Shown: one piece after another, positions 26,109 through 34,037 of the stretch
How the letters are laid out: each line of letters starts with the position of its first letter
How positions within the stretch are numbered: position 1 is the first letter of the stretch
Origin: Rhizobium favelukesii
GTDB lineage: Bacteria > Pseudomonadota > Alphaproteobacteria > Rhizobiales > Rhizobiaceae
Length of the DNA: 64,000 nucleotides
Assembly: GCF_000577275.2 (NCBI RefSeq)
Contig: NZ_HG916852.1
Coordinates: 1,491,001-1,555,000, forward strand
Direction of reading: 5' to 3'
Translations under genes and position numbers: made by a program
The notes under the pieces: model-generated
What the model was told of the DNA's origin: nothing
The model's input: the letters and a program-made list of their open reading frames with translations, nothing else
Databases searched by the model: none

Positions 26109-26518
26109 TGGCAGTACGAGTGAAGTTGACGCCCGGCCGCGTGGTGATTTCCAAGCCAGGCTACGATGCCGGCAACCCGGATGGGATCGGAGACCGCAAC
26201 AAGGTTTTCGATTCCAACTGGAATTTCTCTGGAACAATGCTCCAGGCGGGGCGTGCAGCGGGCAACAACGGGGCAAGCAACGCACCAATCACCATCCCGT
26301 TTGGCCGCACCTACACGTTCGTGCCGGCAGCGCGCGTCGTTGCGTTCTTCAGGGCAAACGGCAGCTTTCCGACGATCACCGGATATCAGGCCTACTACGA
26401 CCTGCCGCAGTGGGGCGCCAACTCGCGCATCTATCAGGACCGCATCTACCTGGAGTCCGATACCGACGGTGCGACCGCGTGCGAGTACATTCTCTGGCAG
26501 ATCTACGGAGTTCGATGA
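26108..26518 (+). CDS. Virion-associated protein, 136 aa
   Basis: The start overlaps the tail tip gene stop (TGATG). The product begins MAVRVKLTPGRVVISKPGYD and is beta-rich with aromatic residues (ITGYQAYYDLPQWGANSRIY). With the next two genes it forms a run of small beta proteins between the tip and the fibre, probably fibre or decoration components. I do not recognise the family. Confidence 0.65.
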   Translation: MAVRVKLTPGRVVISKPGYDAGNPDGIGDRNKVFDSNWNFSGTMLQAGRAAGNNGASNAPITIPFGRTYTFVPAARVVAFFRANGSFPTITGYQAYYDLPQWGANSRIYQDRIYLESDTDGATACEYILWQIYGVR

Positions 26519-26998
26519 ATGGCCAAGCGGACCAGAATAGGCCCGCACGTCACGACAGGGGAGCCGGGTGTCTACATCAGTCATCCAGGCGTCGACGTCG
26601 ACAACGTGGCGGTGCCGTACTTGCTGGATTCTCGATACAAGAATCTGGACCTCTTCACGTACGGCGTTGTTGGCATGAACCGCATGAATGCGGTGTCGGA
26701 GACGGTCTACTACGCGACGGTGACGATCGCTGACCTGGGCTACCAGCCGCAGTTCTACGCGAACATGGTTTATGCGTCGAACAATGCCGGCGGCATTCCT
26801 GTTAATTCGGCTTATTGGCCGTCTTCCGGAGTGACGTTCTACGTGAACGCCGGCAACAGCCAGTTCACGCCGCAATCGTCTGGCGTCTGGATGCCTAACC
26901 GCACAACAATCTGCGCGCAGGCCAACATTCTGCAGAACAACGTGAACGGCAACATGGTGCTCTACTACGTCGTCTTCAAAAATCCGGAGGCCGCATAA
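26519..26998 (+). CDS. Virion-associated protein, 159 aa
   Basis: The ATG follows the preceding stop directly. The product has Gly/Tyr/Asn-rich strands (FYANMVYASNNAGGIPVNSA, GNSQFTPQSSGVWMPNRTT) and no signal peptide. It resembles its two neighbours in size, composition and position, so all three may be related tip or fibre proteins. The stop overlaps the next start (TAATG). Function unknown. Confidence 0.62.
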   Translation: MAKRTRIGPHVTTGEPGVYISHPGVDVDNVAVPYLLDSRYKNLDLFTYGVVGMNRMNAVSETVYYATVTIADLGYQPQFYANMVYASNNAGGIPVNSAYWPSSGVTFYVNAGNSQFTPQSSGVWMPNRTTICAQANILQNNVNGNMVLYYVVFKNPEAA

Positions 26999-27354
26999 TG
27001 GGACGGCGCGTTTTCATCGGTAGCGATGCCGGCGTCATGAAGTTTCGGGCGACGAACATGTCGACGATCGATTCCCGCTATGCCGACATCAGCCAGTTGA
27101 CCGTTCACGAGCAGATGGCTCCGATGGTTCCGAAGGACAGCGGGCAGATCACTTTCGGCGGTGCAGGCTCTGCAAACGTCGGCCTGACGAAGTCGTATAG
27201 CTATCCGCCATTCATCTTGCTCAAGTCGAGTATCGGGGTTGTCCCCGGTCACCCGAATCTATGGGCCACGATCAACGTCAACAGCTTCGTCATTACAATC
27301 TCGACACGGTTCGCTCACACCGTGACCTGGTGCGCATTTGATGAGCTCGTTTAG
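26998..27354 (+). CDS. Virion-associated protein, 118 aa
   Basis: The ATG overlaps the previous stop. The sequence starts MGRRVFIGSDAGVMKFRAT and has repeated hydrophobic strands (PPFILLKSSIGVVPGHPNLW, SFVITISTRFAHTVTWCAFD). No family is recognised. Likely a small tail component. Confidence 0.62.
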   Translation: MGRRVFIGSDAGVMKFRATNMSTIDSRYADISQLTVHEQMAPMVPKDSGQITFGGAGSANVGLTKSYSYPPFILLKSSIGVVPGHPNLWATINVNSFVITISTRFAHTVTWCAFDELV

Positions 27355-27366
27355 CCAGGAGCCGCA

Positions 27367-27690
27367 ATGTCTGAAGAGAACAAAATCATCATCTCGCCGC
27401 AGGTGCAGCTTGTAGAAACGGCGGCGCAGAAAGGCTTTCTCGAACAGCGAGTGCTGATGCTGTCTCAGCTTTTGCACGACAAGGCCGAAGAGGTCTCCGC
27501 CCTGCAGCACGACGTCAACGAGCGCAACGAGGGTAACGCCGAGTTGTCCAGGCGAGTGGAGGAGTTGAACGCCCGTCTACAAGCGGCTGAGGCGAACTCG
27601 GCCGAGTTCGAGCGGCAGCTTTACCTCGCTCTCAATCAGCCGGTGGAAAACTTCACCGGCAAACAAACCGAAACCATAGAGGCTGTCTGA
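27367..27690 (+). CDS. Coiled-coil protein before the tail fibre
   Basis: The 107-residue protein begins 13 bp after the previous gene with AGGAGCCGCA as ribosome site. Residues 25-90 form a heptad-like helix (EQRVLMLSQLLHDKAEEVSA, ELSRRVEELNARLQAAEANS). Short coiled-coil proteins beside fibres may be chaperones or trimerising spacers. It overlaps the fibre gene by 1 bp. Confidence 0.65.
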   Translation: MSEENKIIISPQVQLVETAAQKGFLEQRVLMLSQLLHDKAEEVSALQHDVNERNEGNAELSRRVEELNARLQAAEANSAEFERQLYLALNQPVENFTGKQTETIEAV

Positions 27691-29447
27691 TGGCTGCTAT
27701 TCTTCCGTCTTCCTACAAGGAAGGCACCGTAACCATTGCCAACGGCAGCACGGCGGTAACTGGCACCAACACCTTCTGGGGCGATCCGAACGGCGAGGGC
27801 AATCCCATCCTGCCGGGCGACTGGTTTGGCGTGCACAAGGGCTACGCCATCCGTATCGCATCGATCGAGGGCAACGGTGCGCTGACGCTGGCCAACCCTT
27901 GGCCCGGTCCGTCACAGACCGATGCGGCCTATGAGGTTATGCTACAGAGCGACAACGCGCGCATGGCGACGTCGACACGTCAGCTTCTGCAGCAGCTTAT
28001 GAATGGCAACATCGCGGCTTTCACGGGACTGAGCGGCGAGCCCGATACGGTTCCGTATTTCGTCGGACCCGGCGCCATGGGCTTGCTGACGCGGCAGGAC
28101 CTGACGCAGGGCGTGAACTACGATGTGCAGGTTGATACGCTCACGGATCGTGCTGCCTATGACTTGCAGGTTCCCGGCTTCGCTATCCTAGTATCTGACG
28201 TGGGGGACGGACGGGCGGCCATCTATTCGAAGGTAACGGCCGCTTCCGGCGACTGGAGCGATCCGGCCTACATCACCGGGCCGCGCGGTTTGAACTGGAA
28301 AGGCGCATGGAGTGGCGCGACGGCGTACGAGAAGGATGATGCTGTCAGCTACAACAACGCATCCTGGATCGCGCTTGTCGAGAACAACAACGTTGCGCCT
28401 GTAGCGGGCGCCACCTGGGGCTTGCTCGCAGCGCGTGGCGCTACTGGCGCAATCGGTGTCAACCCGCGTGGAGCATACGATAACGCGACGGCCTACGCTG
28501 TTACGGACTCCGTGCTCTACAATGGATCGACCTGGATTGCCATCGCGGCGACCATCGGAAACGCGCCGCCCAACTTGCCGACTACGTCTAACACATGGTG
28601 GCAGTTGCTTGCACAAAAGGGCGTTGATGGAACCGGAACGGGTGATGTCGTCGGGCCGATCGGGGCTGTCGATGGCAACGTACCGGTTTTCGACACGGCG
28701 ACGGGCAAGAAACTGAAGGATGGTTTCCCCGTAACCGCGTACATGAAGACCCTTCTTGATGATACCGATTCGGGCGCAGCGCGCGCGACGCTTGCAGGTT
28801 TCGGCGTCGTCCGGCAGACCGTATTCACCGCATCGGGCACCTTCACCCCTCACGCTGACATGATCTACTGCATCATAGACTGCTACGGTGCGGGTGGCGG
28901 TGGCGGCGGCGCCGCTTTGACGACAAGCAACACAATCAATGGTGCAGGCGGTGGCGGCGCCGGTGCAAAGTCTCGGAAGATCGCCAGCAAGGCGGATATC
29001 GGCGCATCGCAGGCCGTGAGCATCGGGGCGGCGGGTACGGCGGGATCGAGCGCGCCGGGCGATGGCGGTAACGGTGGGACGTCCAGCGTCGGGACACTTT
29101 GTACTGCTCCGGGCGGATCAGGGGGCAAGGCTGCGGGAGCTGGTAGTTCTGGTCTCGGCGGTGCCGGTGGCGTCGCTGGGACGGGCGATCTGTCGTTGCC
29201 TGGATGTCCTGGGGTGACCGGATTTCGGTCGGGGACCACACTCACAATTGTTTACATGCGACAGGGCGGCGACGCGGCTGACAGCGTTGGGTTCGGCGGG
29301 CCGTTGCTGCTCGGCGCGGCGGGGGCTCCCGCGGTCGGATACAGTGCGGGCGGTTCAGGCGGCTCCGATTACAGTGGCGGCGGCACAAAGGCAGGCGGCG
29401 TTGGCGCTAATGGGCTCGTCGTAATCACGCAATTCTGCGCGAGGTGA
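27690..29447 (+). CDS. Tail fibre with carbohydrate-binding-like repeats and Gly-rich tip
   Basis: The 585-residue protein begins with a tail-fibre N-terminal region (SYKEGTVTIANGSTAVTGTN). Two repeats with WSGATAYEKDDAVSYNNASW and YDNATAYAVTDSVLYNGSTW resemble chitin/cellulose-binding modules of families 5/12. The C-terminal 190 residues are dominated by Gly (GAGGGGGGA and several GGxGG runs), which recalls the polyglycine sandwich tips of phage adhesins. It probably binds a host surface sugar and decides host range. Confidence 0.82.
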   Translation: MAAILPSSYKEGTVTIANGSTAVTGTNTFWGDPNGEGNPILPGDWFGVHKGYAIRIASIEGNGALTLANPWPGPSQTDAAYEVMLQSDNARMATSTRQLLQQLMNGNIAAFTGLSGEPDTVPYFVGPGAMGLLTRQDLTQGVNYDVQVDTLTDRAAYDLQVPGFAILVSDVGDGRAAIYSKVTAASGDWSDPAYITGPRGLNWKGAWSGATAYEKDDAVSYNNASWIALVENNNVAPVAGATWGLLAARGATGAIGVNPRGAYDNATAYAVTDSVLYNGSTWIAIAATIGNAPPNLPTTSNTWWQLLAQKGVDGTGTGDVVGPIGAVDGNVPVFDTATGKKLKDGFPVTAYMKTLLDDTDSGAARATLAGFGVVRQTVFTASGTFTPHADMIYCIIDCYGAGGGGGGAALTTSNTINGAGGGGAGAKSRKIASKADIGASQAVSIGAAGTAGSSAPGDGGNGGTSSVGTLCTAPGGSGGKAAGAGSSGLGGAGGVAGTGDLSLPGCPGVTGFRSGTTLTIVYMRQGGDAADSVGFGGPLLLGAAGAPAVGYSAGGSGGSDYSGGGTKAGGVGANGLVVITQFCAR

Positions 29448-29449
29448 TC

Positions 29450-29914
29450 ATGATATTTTGTAAAATCGAGAATGCGGTAGTCGTCGACAGGATCATTGCT
29501 GACGATCTCCCGAGTGACTGGCCAGACCTTTCTTCGTGGGTGCAGGAAGATGAAGCCCAAATCGGATGGGGATACACTGGCGGCGCATTTATACCGCCTC
29601 CTGCACCTGTCCTTCCGGTTGATGTGCCCGCTGAAATATCGAGACGACAGTTCTTCCAGGTGCTTGCAAACCGGCAGTTGATCAGCAAGGGCGAAGCCTT
29701 GACAGCAGTAACGGCTGGCACTCTGCCTGCCGCGCTGGACGCGCTAGTCTCCCAGATCCTCGATGAGGATATCGAGTGGGAGGCCCGCATGCTCTTTGCT
29801 GGTGCGCAGACCTTCAATCGTTCGAATGGCTTCGTGGATTTCTTCGGCGCCATGCAGGGGATGTCCACCGTCGATCTCGATCAGCTATGGCGGGATGCGT
29901 CCGTCTTGGATTGA
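29450..29914 (+). CDS. Fibre-associated protein, 154 aa
   Basis: The frame can start at GTG 29444 or ATG 29450; I give the ATG. The N-terminus (MIFCKIENAVVVDRIIADDL, then WVQEDEAQIGWGY) is like small tail fibre assembly proteins, with a Pro-rich linker (PPPAPVLPVDVPAEISRRQF). The remainder is helical. The position after a fibre gene supports a fibre chaperone or second tip part. Confidence 0.62.
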   Translation: MIFCKIENAVVVDRIIADDLPSDWPDLSSWVQEDEAQIGWGYTGGAFIPPPAPVLPVDVPAEISRRQFFQVLANRQLISKGEALTAVTAGTLPAALDALVSQILDEDIEWEARMLFAGAQTFNRSNGFVDFFGAMQGMSTVDLDQLWRDASVLD

Positions 29915-29924
29915 TCTGCTGACA

Positions 29925-29958
29925 TCAGGGAGCCCGCCGGGGTGGGCGGGCTTCCTGA
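29925..29958 (+). terminator. Long hairpin after the tail genes
   Basis: A 14-bp stem with one G-T pair is formed by 29925-29938 and 29945-29958 around a 6-nt loop (core AGCCCGCC and GGCGGGCT). There is no U tract, so it may be a Rho-independent stop of weak type or an RNA processing site. It separates the tail block from the lysis block. Confidence 0.42.
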
Positions 29959-30068
29959 CGCATTACTGACAGGAGCTGACCGCATCTCGGTCGGCTCGAT
30001 AAAAGCACAACCACGCATTGCTGACGCCTCAGCCAATAGGCGTAGGTTGCCTACCTTCCGGTGAAAAA

Positions 30069-30281
30069 ATGAAACTCATCCCCGACTGGCGCCGGGTGCT
30101 TTCGCGCGCCTGGTCACTGCGGCTTATTGAGCTCGCAGCACTGGCCGACATCATCCTCAATCTGGTTCCGGCCGTGTCTGACTTCCTGCCGTGGTGGCTG
30201 ACGCTGCTGCTGCTTGGCGGCGCGTACGTCGGCCGGATGCTGGCGCAGCCGTCTGGAGAAGAAAATGCCAAAACTGAATAA
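30069..30281 (+). CDS. Small two-helix membrane protein, holin candidate
   Basis: I chose the ATG at 30069. The 70-residue product has two hydrophobic segments (LIELAALADIILNLVPAV and WWLTLLLLGGAYVG), a basic N-terminus (MKLIPDWRRVLSRAWS) and a charged C-terminus. This is the layout of small rhizobiophage holins. It overlaps the endolysin start by 17 bp, as usual for lysis pairs. Confidence 0.7.
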   Translation: MKLIPDWRRVLSRAWSLRLIELAALADIILNLVPAVSDFLPWWLTLLLLGGAYVGRMLAQPSGEENAKTE

Positions 30282-30744
30282 GAAGGCGGTCGCAGCAATT
30301 GCGGCCGTTGCGCTTTCGATCGGCTCGCTGATCAAGCCATGGGAAGGGCTTTCGCTCTCCTCTTATCCCGACATCGTCGGAGTGTGGACGGCCTGCTACG
30401 GCGAGACCCTTGGCGTCCGGCCCGGGCAGAAGTTCACCAGGGCGGAGTGCGACGAGAAGCTGCTGACGCGCGTCATGAACGATTATTACGTGCCGCTCAC
30501 CGGATGCATCGCCGACTTCGACCGCAAGCCGGTTGAGTGGCAGGCCGCAGCAATCTCCGTCACCTACAACGTCGGCGTCGGCGCAGCCTGCAAGTCCACG
30601 TTCGCGCGGCTCGCACGAGAGAACCGCATGAAGGACAGCTGCCAGGCCATGACCGCATTCAATAAGGCTGGCGGCAGAGTGGTGCAGGGGCTCGTCAATC
30701 GGCGCGCTGCTGAACTCAAGCTTTGCCTTAAGGGGGTCGCATGA
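30265..30744 (+). CDS. Endolysin, GH24 lysozyme with signal-anchor
   Basis: The 159-residue protein belongs to the R21-type lysozymes that cut the glycan strand of peptidoglycan. Glu27, Asp36 and Thr42 (KPWEGLSLSSYPDIVGVWTA) are the catalytic set. The N-terminal segment KKAVAAIAAVALSIGSLIKP is a signal-anchor-release type helix, so it probably reaches the periplasm tethered and is freed when holin or pinholin collapses the membrane potential. The end GRVVQGLVNRRAAELKLC is typical. I chose 30265 after a GGAGAAGAAA ribosome site. Confidence 0.94.
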   Translation: MPKLNKKAVAAIAAVALSIGSLIKPWEGLSLSSYPDIVGVWTACYGETLGVRPGQKFTRAECDEKLLTRVMNDYYVPLTGCIADFDRKPVEWQAAAISVTYNVGVGAACKSTFARLARENRMKDSCQAMTAFNKAGGRVVQGLVNRRAAELKLCLKGVA

Positions 30745-30953
30745 ACTCCACCAAGATCAACTACATCGTTTATGGCCTAGCAATCCTCTCATCGATCATT
30801 GCCGGCCTGCAAGTCGTCGACTGGACCGCGTTCCTCACGAAGGATCAGACCATCGCCATTATGGGCGGCCTGAACACCCTTGGTGTGATGATTAAAGGCT
30901 GGATGGCGACCGCGGAGTTGATGGCCAAGCAGATGGCGGGAGCGTCCAAATGA
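30741..30953 (+). CDS. Small membrane protein in the lysis cassette
   Basis: The 70-residue protein has one or two hydrophobic segments (YIVYGLAILSSIIAGLQVVD and TIAIMGGLNTLGVMIKGWM) and a Lys-rich end. It overlaps the endolysin and the i-spanin genes by 4 bp each. It may be a second holin or an antiholin; the sequence alone cannot decide between these. Confidence 0.68.
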   Translation: MNSTKINYIVYGLAILSSIIAGLQVVDWTAFLTKDQTIAIMGGLNTLGVMIKGWMATAELMAKQMAGASK

Positions 30954-31348
30954 TCGGCGCAATCGCAAAACTGCTTGGCGTCGACAAATGGCTTGTCAGC
31001 GCCGTCTGCGCGCTGGTCCTAGCCGTGCTCGTCTTCTTTGCGGCCAGCACAGTCTACAACCGGATTTATGATTCCGGATATCAGGCTGCGGCTGGAAAGT
31101 TCACGGCGGAGATCGCCGAGATGAAGGCGGCGGCCATTACTGCCGCCAACGCCGAAACCGAGCGCCAGGATGCAGCCAACAACGGCGCAAAGGCTCGCGA
31201 AGCGGCCCGCATCGCTGCGATTGAAGCCGAAAACGATTCCCTAGAACAGAAAATCACGGAGCTAGAGCGTGAAGCTAAGCAAGATCCTGATGCTGGCCGC
31301 GCTGCTATTGGTGCTGCCGGGGTGCGTCGCATTAACCAGATCCGATAG
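30950..31348 (+). CDS. i-spanin (Rz-like)
   Basis: The 132-residue protein has one N-terminal membrane segment (VSAVCALVLAVLVFFAASTV) and a long periplasmic coiled coil (ending ENDSLEQKITELEREAKQDP). It therefore fits the inner membrane subunit of the spanin pair, which fuses the two membranes in the last step of lysis. The o-spanin gene lies inside and beyond its 3' end in another frame. Confidence 0.82.
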   Translation: MIGAIAKLLGVDKWLVSAVCALVLAVLVFFAASTVYNRIYDSGYQAAAGKFTAEIAEMKAAAITAANAETERQDAANNGAKAREAARIAAIEAENDSLEQKITELEREAKQDPDAGRAAIGAAGVRRINQIR

Positions 31349-31580
31349 ACTTGTCGTTCCACCGGTGGCTCCTCGCTTGGTGGCTCCGGACTCGGCGCTC
31401 GTGCAGAAGTGCGCTGGCCCGGTCGACATCGGCGACAAGGAGTTGACGCAGGCAGATCTGGAACGCTTGTGGATCTCCGATCGCCAGCGCCTTCTGACAT
31501 GCGTCCGACGCCATCTGGCTCTCGTGGGGTTCTACGCCGACCGTGATGCTGGCCTGTCCGGCAAGGCGGTGCAGAAGTGA
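31269..31580 (+). CDS. o-spanin lipoprotein (Rz1-like)
   Basis: This frame starts with GTG at 31269, within the i-spanin gene (80 bp overlap, different frame). The 103-residue product has a lipoprotein signal (ILMLAALLLVLPGCVALT) with lipobox LPGC and a Pro-rich start of the mature part (VVPPVAPRLVAPD), as in Rz1. It is longer than lambda Rz1, with three further Cys. It pairs with the i-spanin across the periplasm. Confidence 0.8.
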   Translation: MKLSKILMLAALLLVLPGCVALTRSDRLVVPPVAPRLVAPDSALVQKCAGPVDIGDKELTQADLERLWISDRQRLLTCVRRHLALVGFYADRDAGLSGKAVQK

Positions 31581-31882
31581 CACCAGAAGAAATCATGAAG
31601 GCGGTTCTGTTCTTCCTGACGGTGGCCGGCGCTGGCTGGGGCATCTGGTGGCGCATTGAGGCGAAGACAAAGGTCGCCGAGGACAAGGCAAGCAAGATCA
31701 CCGAAGATCTGGCCGATTTTAAATTGCGAGTTGCGGAGACCTACGCCACCAAAGCCGGAATGGAAGCCCAGACTGCTCAGCTGCTCCGGGCCATTGAGAG
31801 CGTTGGGAACAGAATAGATGGACTCCACGAACGGCTAGACCGAGCATTCGAACGCACCACCGGGCGCGCAACGCGGGGGTGA
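31577..31882 (+). CDS. Membrane-anchored coiled-coil protein
   Basis: The frame starts with GTG at 31577, overlapping the o-spanin stop. The 101-residue product has one N-terminal membrane helix (AVLFFLTVAGAGWGIWW) followed by a helix-rich C-terminal part (SKITEDLADFKLRVAETYAT, RIDGLHERLDRAFERT). It resembles small phage proteins that end lysis cassettes. Function unknown. Confidence 0.6.
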   Translation: MTPEEIMKAVLFFLTVAGAGWGIWWRIEAKTKVAEDKASKITEDLADFKLRVAETYATKAGMEAQTAQLLRAIESVGNRIDGLHERLDRAFERTTGRATRG

Positions 31883-31978
31883 CGCAACCTGTAGATTGGT
31901 TGAGACTTTGTAAGTGCAATTGTGATAGAAGCCCCTATATAGAGGACGGAATCAATCGCGCGGACAGGAGGGTATGTA

Positions 31979-32431
31979 ATGTATGACGCACGACATATTG
32001 CCAACTGGTTCGTGAACCGCGCTAGGCAGGACGGCAGGCAGCTGACGATTATGCAGTTGCTGAAGCTTGTCTATATCTCGCACGGCTGGCATTTGGAAAT
32101 GCAAAACTCTCCGCTGGTGATCAACAAGATCGAGGCGTGGAAGTTTGGTCCGGTTATCCCCGACGTCTACAACTCTTTCCGCCCGCAGGGGGTGGTTGTG
32201 GGCGCTCCGTTGCCGTTGAATGCACCGCCGCTCTCTCCACGGGATGTCCATCTGCTGGAGCAAATATACAAGAACTACGGCACCATGTCGGCACAACAGC
32301 TTTCTGATCTCACCCATGAGCCTGGCGGCCCATGGGATCAGGCTACGAGGACTTGGGGCTACTTCGCGCCAATTCCTAACAATCTGATCCTGGGCCACTA
32401 TCAGGAAAAACGTCGGAGAGCGGCGGCGTAG
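31979..32431 (+). CDS. Panacea/SocA-type (DUF4065) antitoxin-like protein
   Basis: The 150-residue protein has the DUF4065 signature: IANWFVNRARQDGRQLTI, LLKLVYISHGWHL, INKIEAWKFGPVIPDVYNSF and later LLEQIYKNYG. This domain is found in the Caulobacter antitoxin SocA, which is also a ClpXP adaptor, and in PanA antitoxins that neutralise unrelated toxins. A strong ribosome site (CAGGAGGGTATGTA) and a likely promoter with TTGAGA near 31898 precede it. The gene 3 bp downstream encodes a membrane protein that may be the toxin. Confidence 0.88.
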   Translation: MYDARHIANWFVNRARQDGRQLTIMQLLKLVYISHGWHLEMQNSPLVINKIEAWKFGPVIPDVYNSFRPQGVVVGAPLPLNAPPLSPRDVHLLEQIYKNYGTMSAQQLSDLTHEPGGPWDQATRTWGYFAPIPNNLILGHYQEKRRRAAA

Positions 32432-32434
32432 TGC

Positions 32435-32893
32435 ATGACAACTGATGTGCCTCTGCCGCAACCTTTTGCGCCTACTGAAGCTCCCCCTTCGACAGAGGGG
32501 GAGATTAACTCCCTAGATGTCCGACTTGCCCAGCTCGAACTTAAAATCGATGAGGCTCGCCTCAGCGGAGAAGCCAAGCATCGCGATCTGCTGATCTCGG
32601 AAGTTCGGCAGCGCATTCGGGTGCGCTATTGGGTCGTAATCATTGCGATGGTGGCCATGTTCTTCATGGGAGTGGTGCTATCGCATGCTGCTCACCATTA
32701 CTTTTGGGGGCCGGTCGTTATCATTCCTCCGGCGGTGGCGATCGCCATGTTCGTAGGCCCTATCATTTCCATCACGACAATCACAATTGTACTGCTTGTA
32801 GGTGCTTTCAGGCGCTTTAAGGATGACGACATGGATCAGATCAATGTCGCCTCCATCGCCGCGGAGGCCACGAAGTCGGTCGTCGGTCGCTAG
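32435..32893 (+). CDS. Two-helix membrane protein, candidate toxin partner
   Basis: The 152-residue protein has a Pro-rich N-terminus, a charged coiled region (LDVRLAQLELKIDEARLSGE), a first membrane helix (YWVVIIAMVAMFFMGVVLS), and a second hydrophobic region (PAVAIAMFVGPIISITTITI and VLLVGAF) with a short soluble tail. It starts 3 bp after the Panacea-type gene and is followed by a terminator, so the two form a closed operon. Membrane-depolarising partners are known for Panacea antitoxins; the toxin role here is inferred. Confidence 0.68.
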   Translation: MTTDVPLPQPFAPTEAPPSTEGEINSLDVRLAQLELKIDEARLSGEAKHRDLLISEVRQRIRVRYWVVIIAMVAMFFMGVVLSHAAHHYFWGPVVIIPPAVAIAMFVGPIISITTITIVLLVGAFRRFKDDDMDQINVASIAAEATKSVVGR

Positions 32894-32927
32894 CAATCAG
32901 CCTAGGCGCACCACGCGCAGTTAATCC

Positions 32928-32970
32928 AGCCGCCCTGCCTTAACCGGGGAGGCGGCTATTTTCGTTTTTA
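32928..32970 (+). terminator. Terminator of the Panacea operon
   Basis: AGCCGCC (32928-32934) pairs with GGCGGCT (32951-32957), followed by ATTTTCGTTTTT to 32970. It closes the two-gene operon. Confidence 0.75.
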
Positions 32971-33028
32971 AGCGATCGTTAATATAAATGGGACATTCTA
33001 GGAAACTTCCGATCGGCGGGAAGGGGAC

Positions 33029-33100
33029 ATGTTTCTAACAAAGCTACTCTTTCTGATGCTGGCCGCGATCTACATTGGGCTTTTCTTCGTTCCCCACTGA
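33029..33100 (+). CDS. Hydrophobic 23-residue peptide
   Basis: A 24-codon frame at 33029-33100 follows a plausible ribosome site (GGCGGGAAGGGGAC). The peptide has a Lys5 followed by an unbroken hydrophobic segment (LLFLMLAAIYIGLFFVPH) that could span the membrane. It lies just after the Panacea operon terminator. It may be a small regulatory or toxic peptide, or a chance frame. Confidence 0.3.
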   Translation: MFLTKLLFLMLAAIYIGLFFVPH

Positions 33101-33390
33101 AGCCCGTTCGCGGCCAGCAGCCGATCATAATAGTCCTCTGCCATTCGCGATGCTTCTCGAGCAGTCGGCTCGAAGCCCTGATGCGGCATTTGCCGCTCGC
33201 GCACCTCCGGCCCATGGCCGCTCCACTGCCATTGTCCGCTCTTCGGGCCGGAATCCTCAAGCCGTATCCGCCCGACCGACACGTCGCCGTCCCATGCCTG
33301 AAAGTCCTGCATCGGCTTGCCGTCGAGGCCGGTCTCACCCGGCCATGTCTCGCGCCATTTGTATTTTGGTTGGTATTCGGGCGTGCGCAC
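33070..33390 (-). CDS. Unknown protein, 106 aa
   Basis: A GTG at 33390 starts a Trp-rich product containing YKWRETWPGETGLDGKPMQD, GRIRLEDSGPKSGQWQWSG and the C-terminal helix REASRMAEDYYDRLLAANG. The composition is clearly protein-like. The start lacks a strong ribosome site. The 3' end overlaps the small peptide frame on the other strand by 31 bp. No function known. Confidence 0.65.
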   Translation of the reverse strand: MRTPEYQPKYKWRETWPGETGLDGKPMQDFQAWDGDVSVGRIRLEDSGPKSGQWQWSGHGPEVRERQMPHQGFEPTAREASRMAEDYYDRLLAANGLQWGTKKSPM

Positions 33391-33556
33391 AGGGCCTCAC
33401 ATGAAAGAGGTTGCCGACAGCCGCTTGTCGATGGTTTGAATTCTCGCTCCGCCCGAGCGTCGTGACAGATGGCGTTGTTCGTCGGCTGCGTCAAGGTCCG
33501 CGATCGCCTATCAGAGCGCAGCTGCCGCTTCGCAGAATCGATGATATAAAGGCGGG

Positions 33557-33817
33557 ATGCCAAGACCGACAGACGATCAAATTCTGGAATACACCAACCA
33601 ATTCGTCGAGGTGATGCGAGAGGACTTTGAGCGTTCATTTGGGCTGAGAGAATTCAGAATTTATGTCGGCGCCGAGTTTGACTTTGATGCTCGCGAAATG
33701 GACGACGATCTCGAGCTTGCCATTATCCGGCGCTTCGATGCCCACTACGACTTAGCGCGCGCTACTTTCGACATGCGTTGGGAGTTCCTTGATTCGTATG
33801 TAGAAGCGCAGCTGTAG
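33557..33817 (+). CDS. Acidic protein of unknown function, 86 aa
   Basis: The ATG follows TATAAAGGCGGG. The product is acidic, with a helix-strand pattern (QILEYTNQFVEVMREDFERS, RIYVGAEFDFDAREMDDDLE). Acidic small phage proteins can mimic DNA, but no family is recognised, so this is only a possibility. It stands alone in a short plus-strand unit; a GCCCCG/CGGGGC hairpin (33864-33886) follows it. Confidence 0.55.
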   Translation: MPRPTDDQILEYTNQFVEVMREDFERSFGLREFRIYVGAEFDFDAREMDDDLELAIIRRFDAHYDLARATFDMRWEFLDSYVEAQL

Positions 33818-34037
33818 CCGGAGGCCATCGCGCTCAGGACGTTTCTTCTTACGGTCCGAAAAGGCCCCGCTGTGAGCACGGGGCAAGTTCCAGGGTGCTT
33901 CGGGGTGGTTACCCAAGGCGATAATTCAACTTAAAATCGTCTTCGGGGTTCCGTTCGGCATATATTTTTTCGACTCATCTAGACGAAAACGAATCACTTG
34001 CCATTTGTTGATTCTGCCTTGTCAAGGAGTTTCGAGA

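Noticed and set aside
33864..33886. GCCCCG/CGGGGC hairpin as a terminator
   Set aside because: The stem is short and has no U tract, so I mention it only as a hairpin after the 33557 gene.
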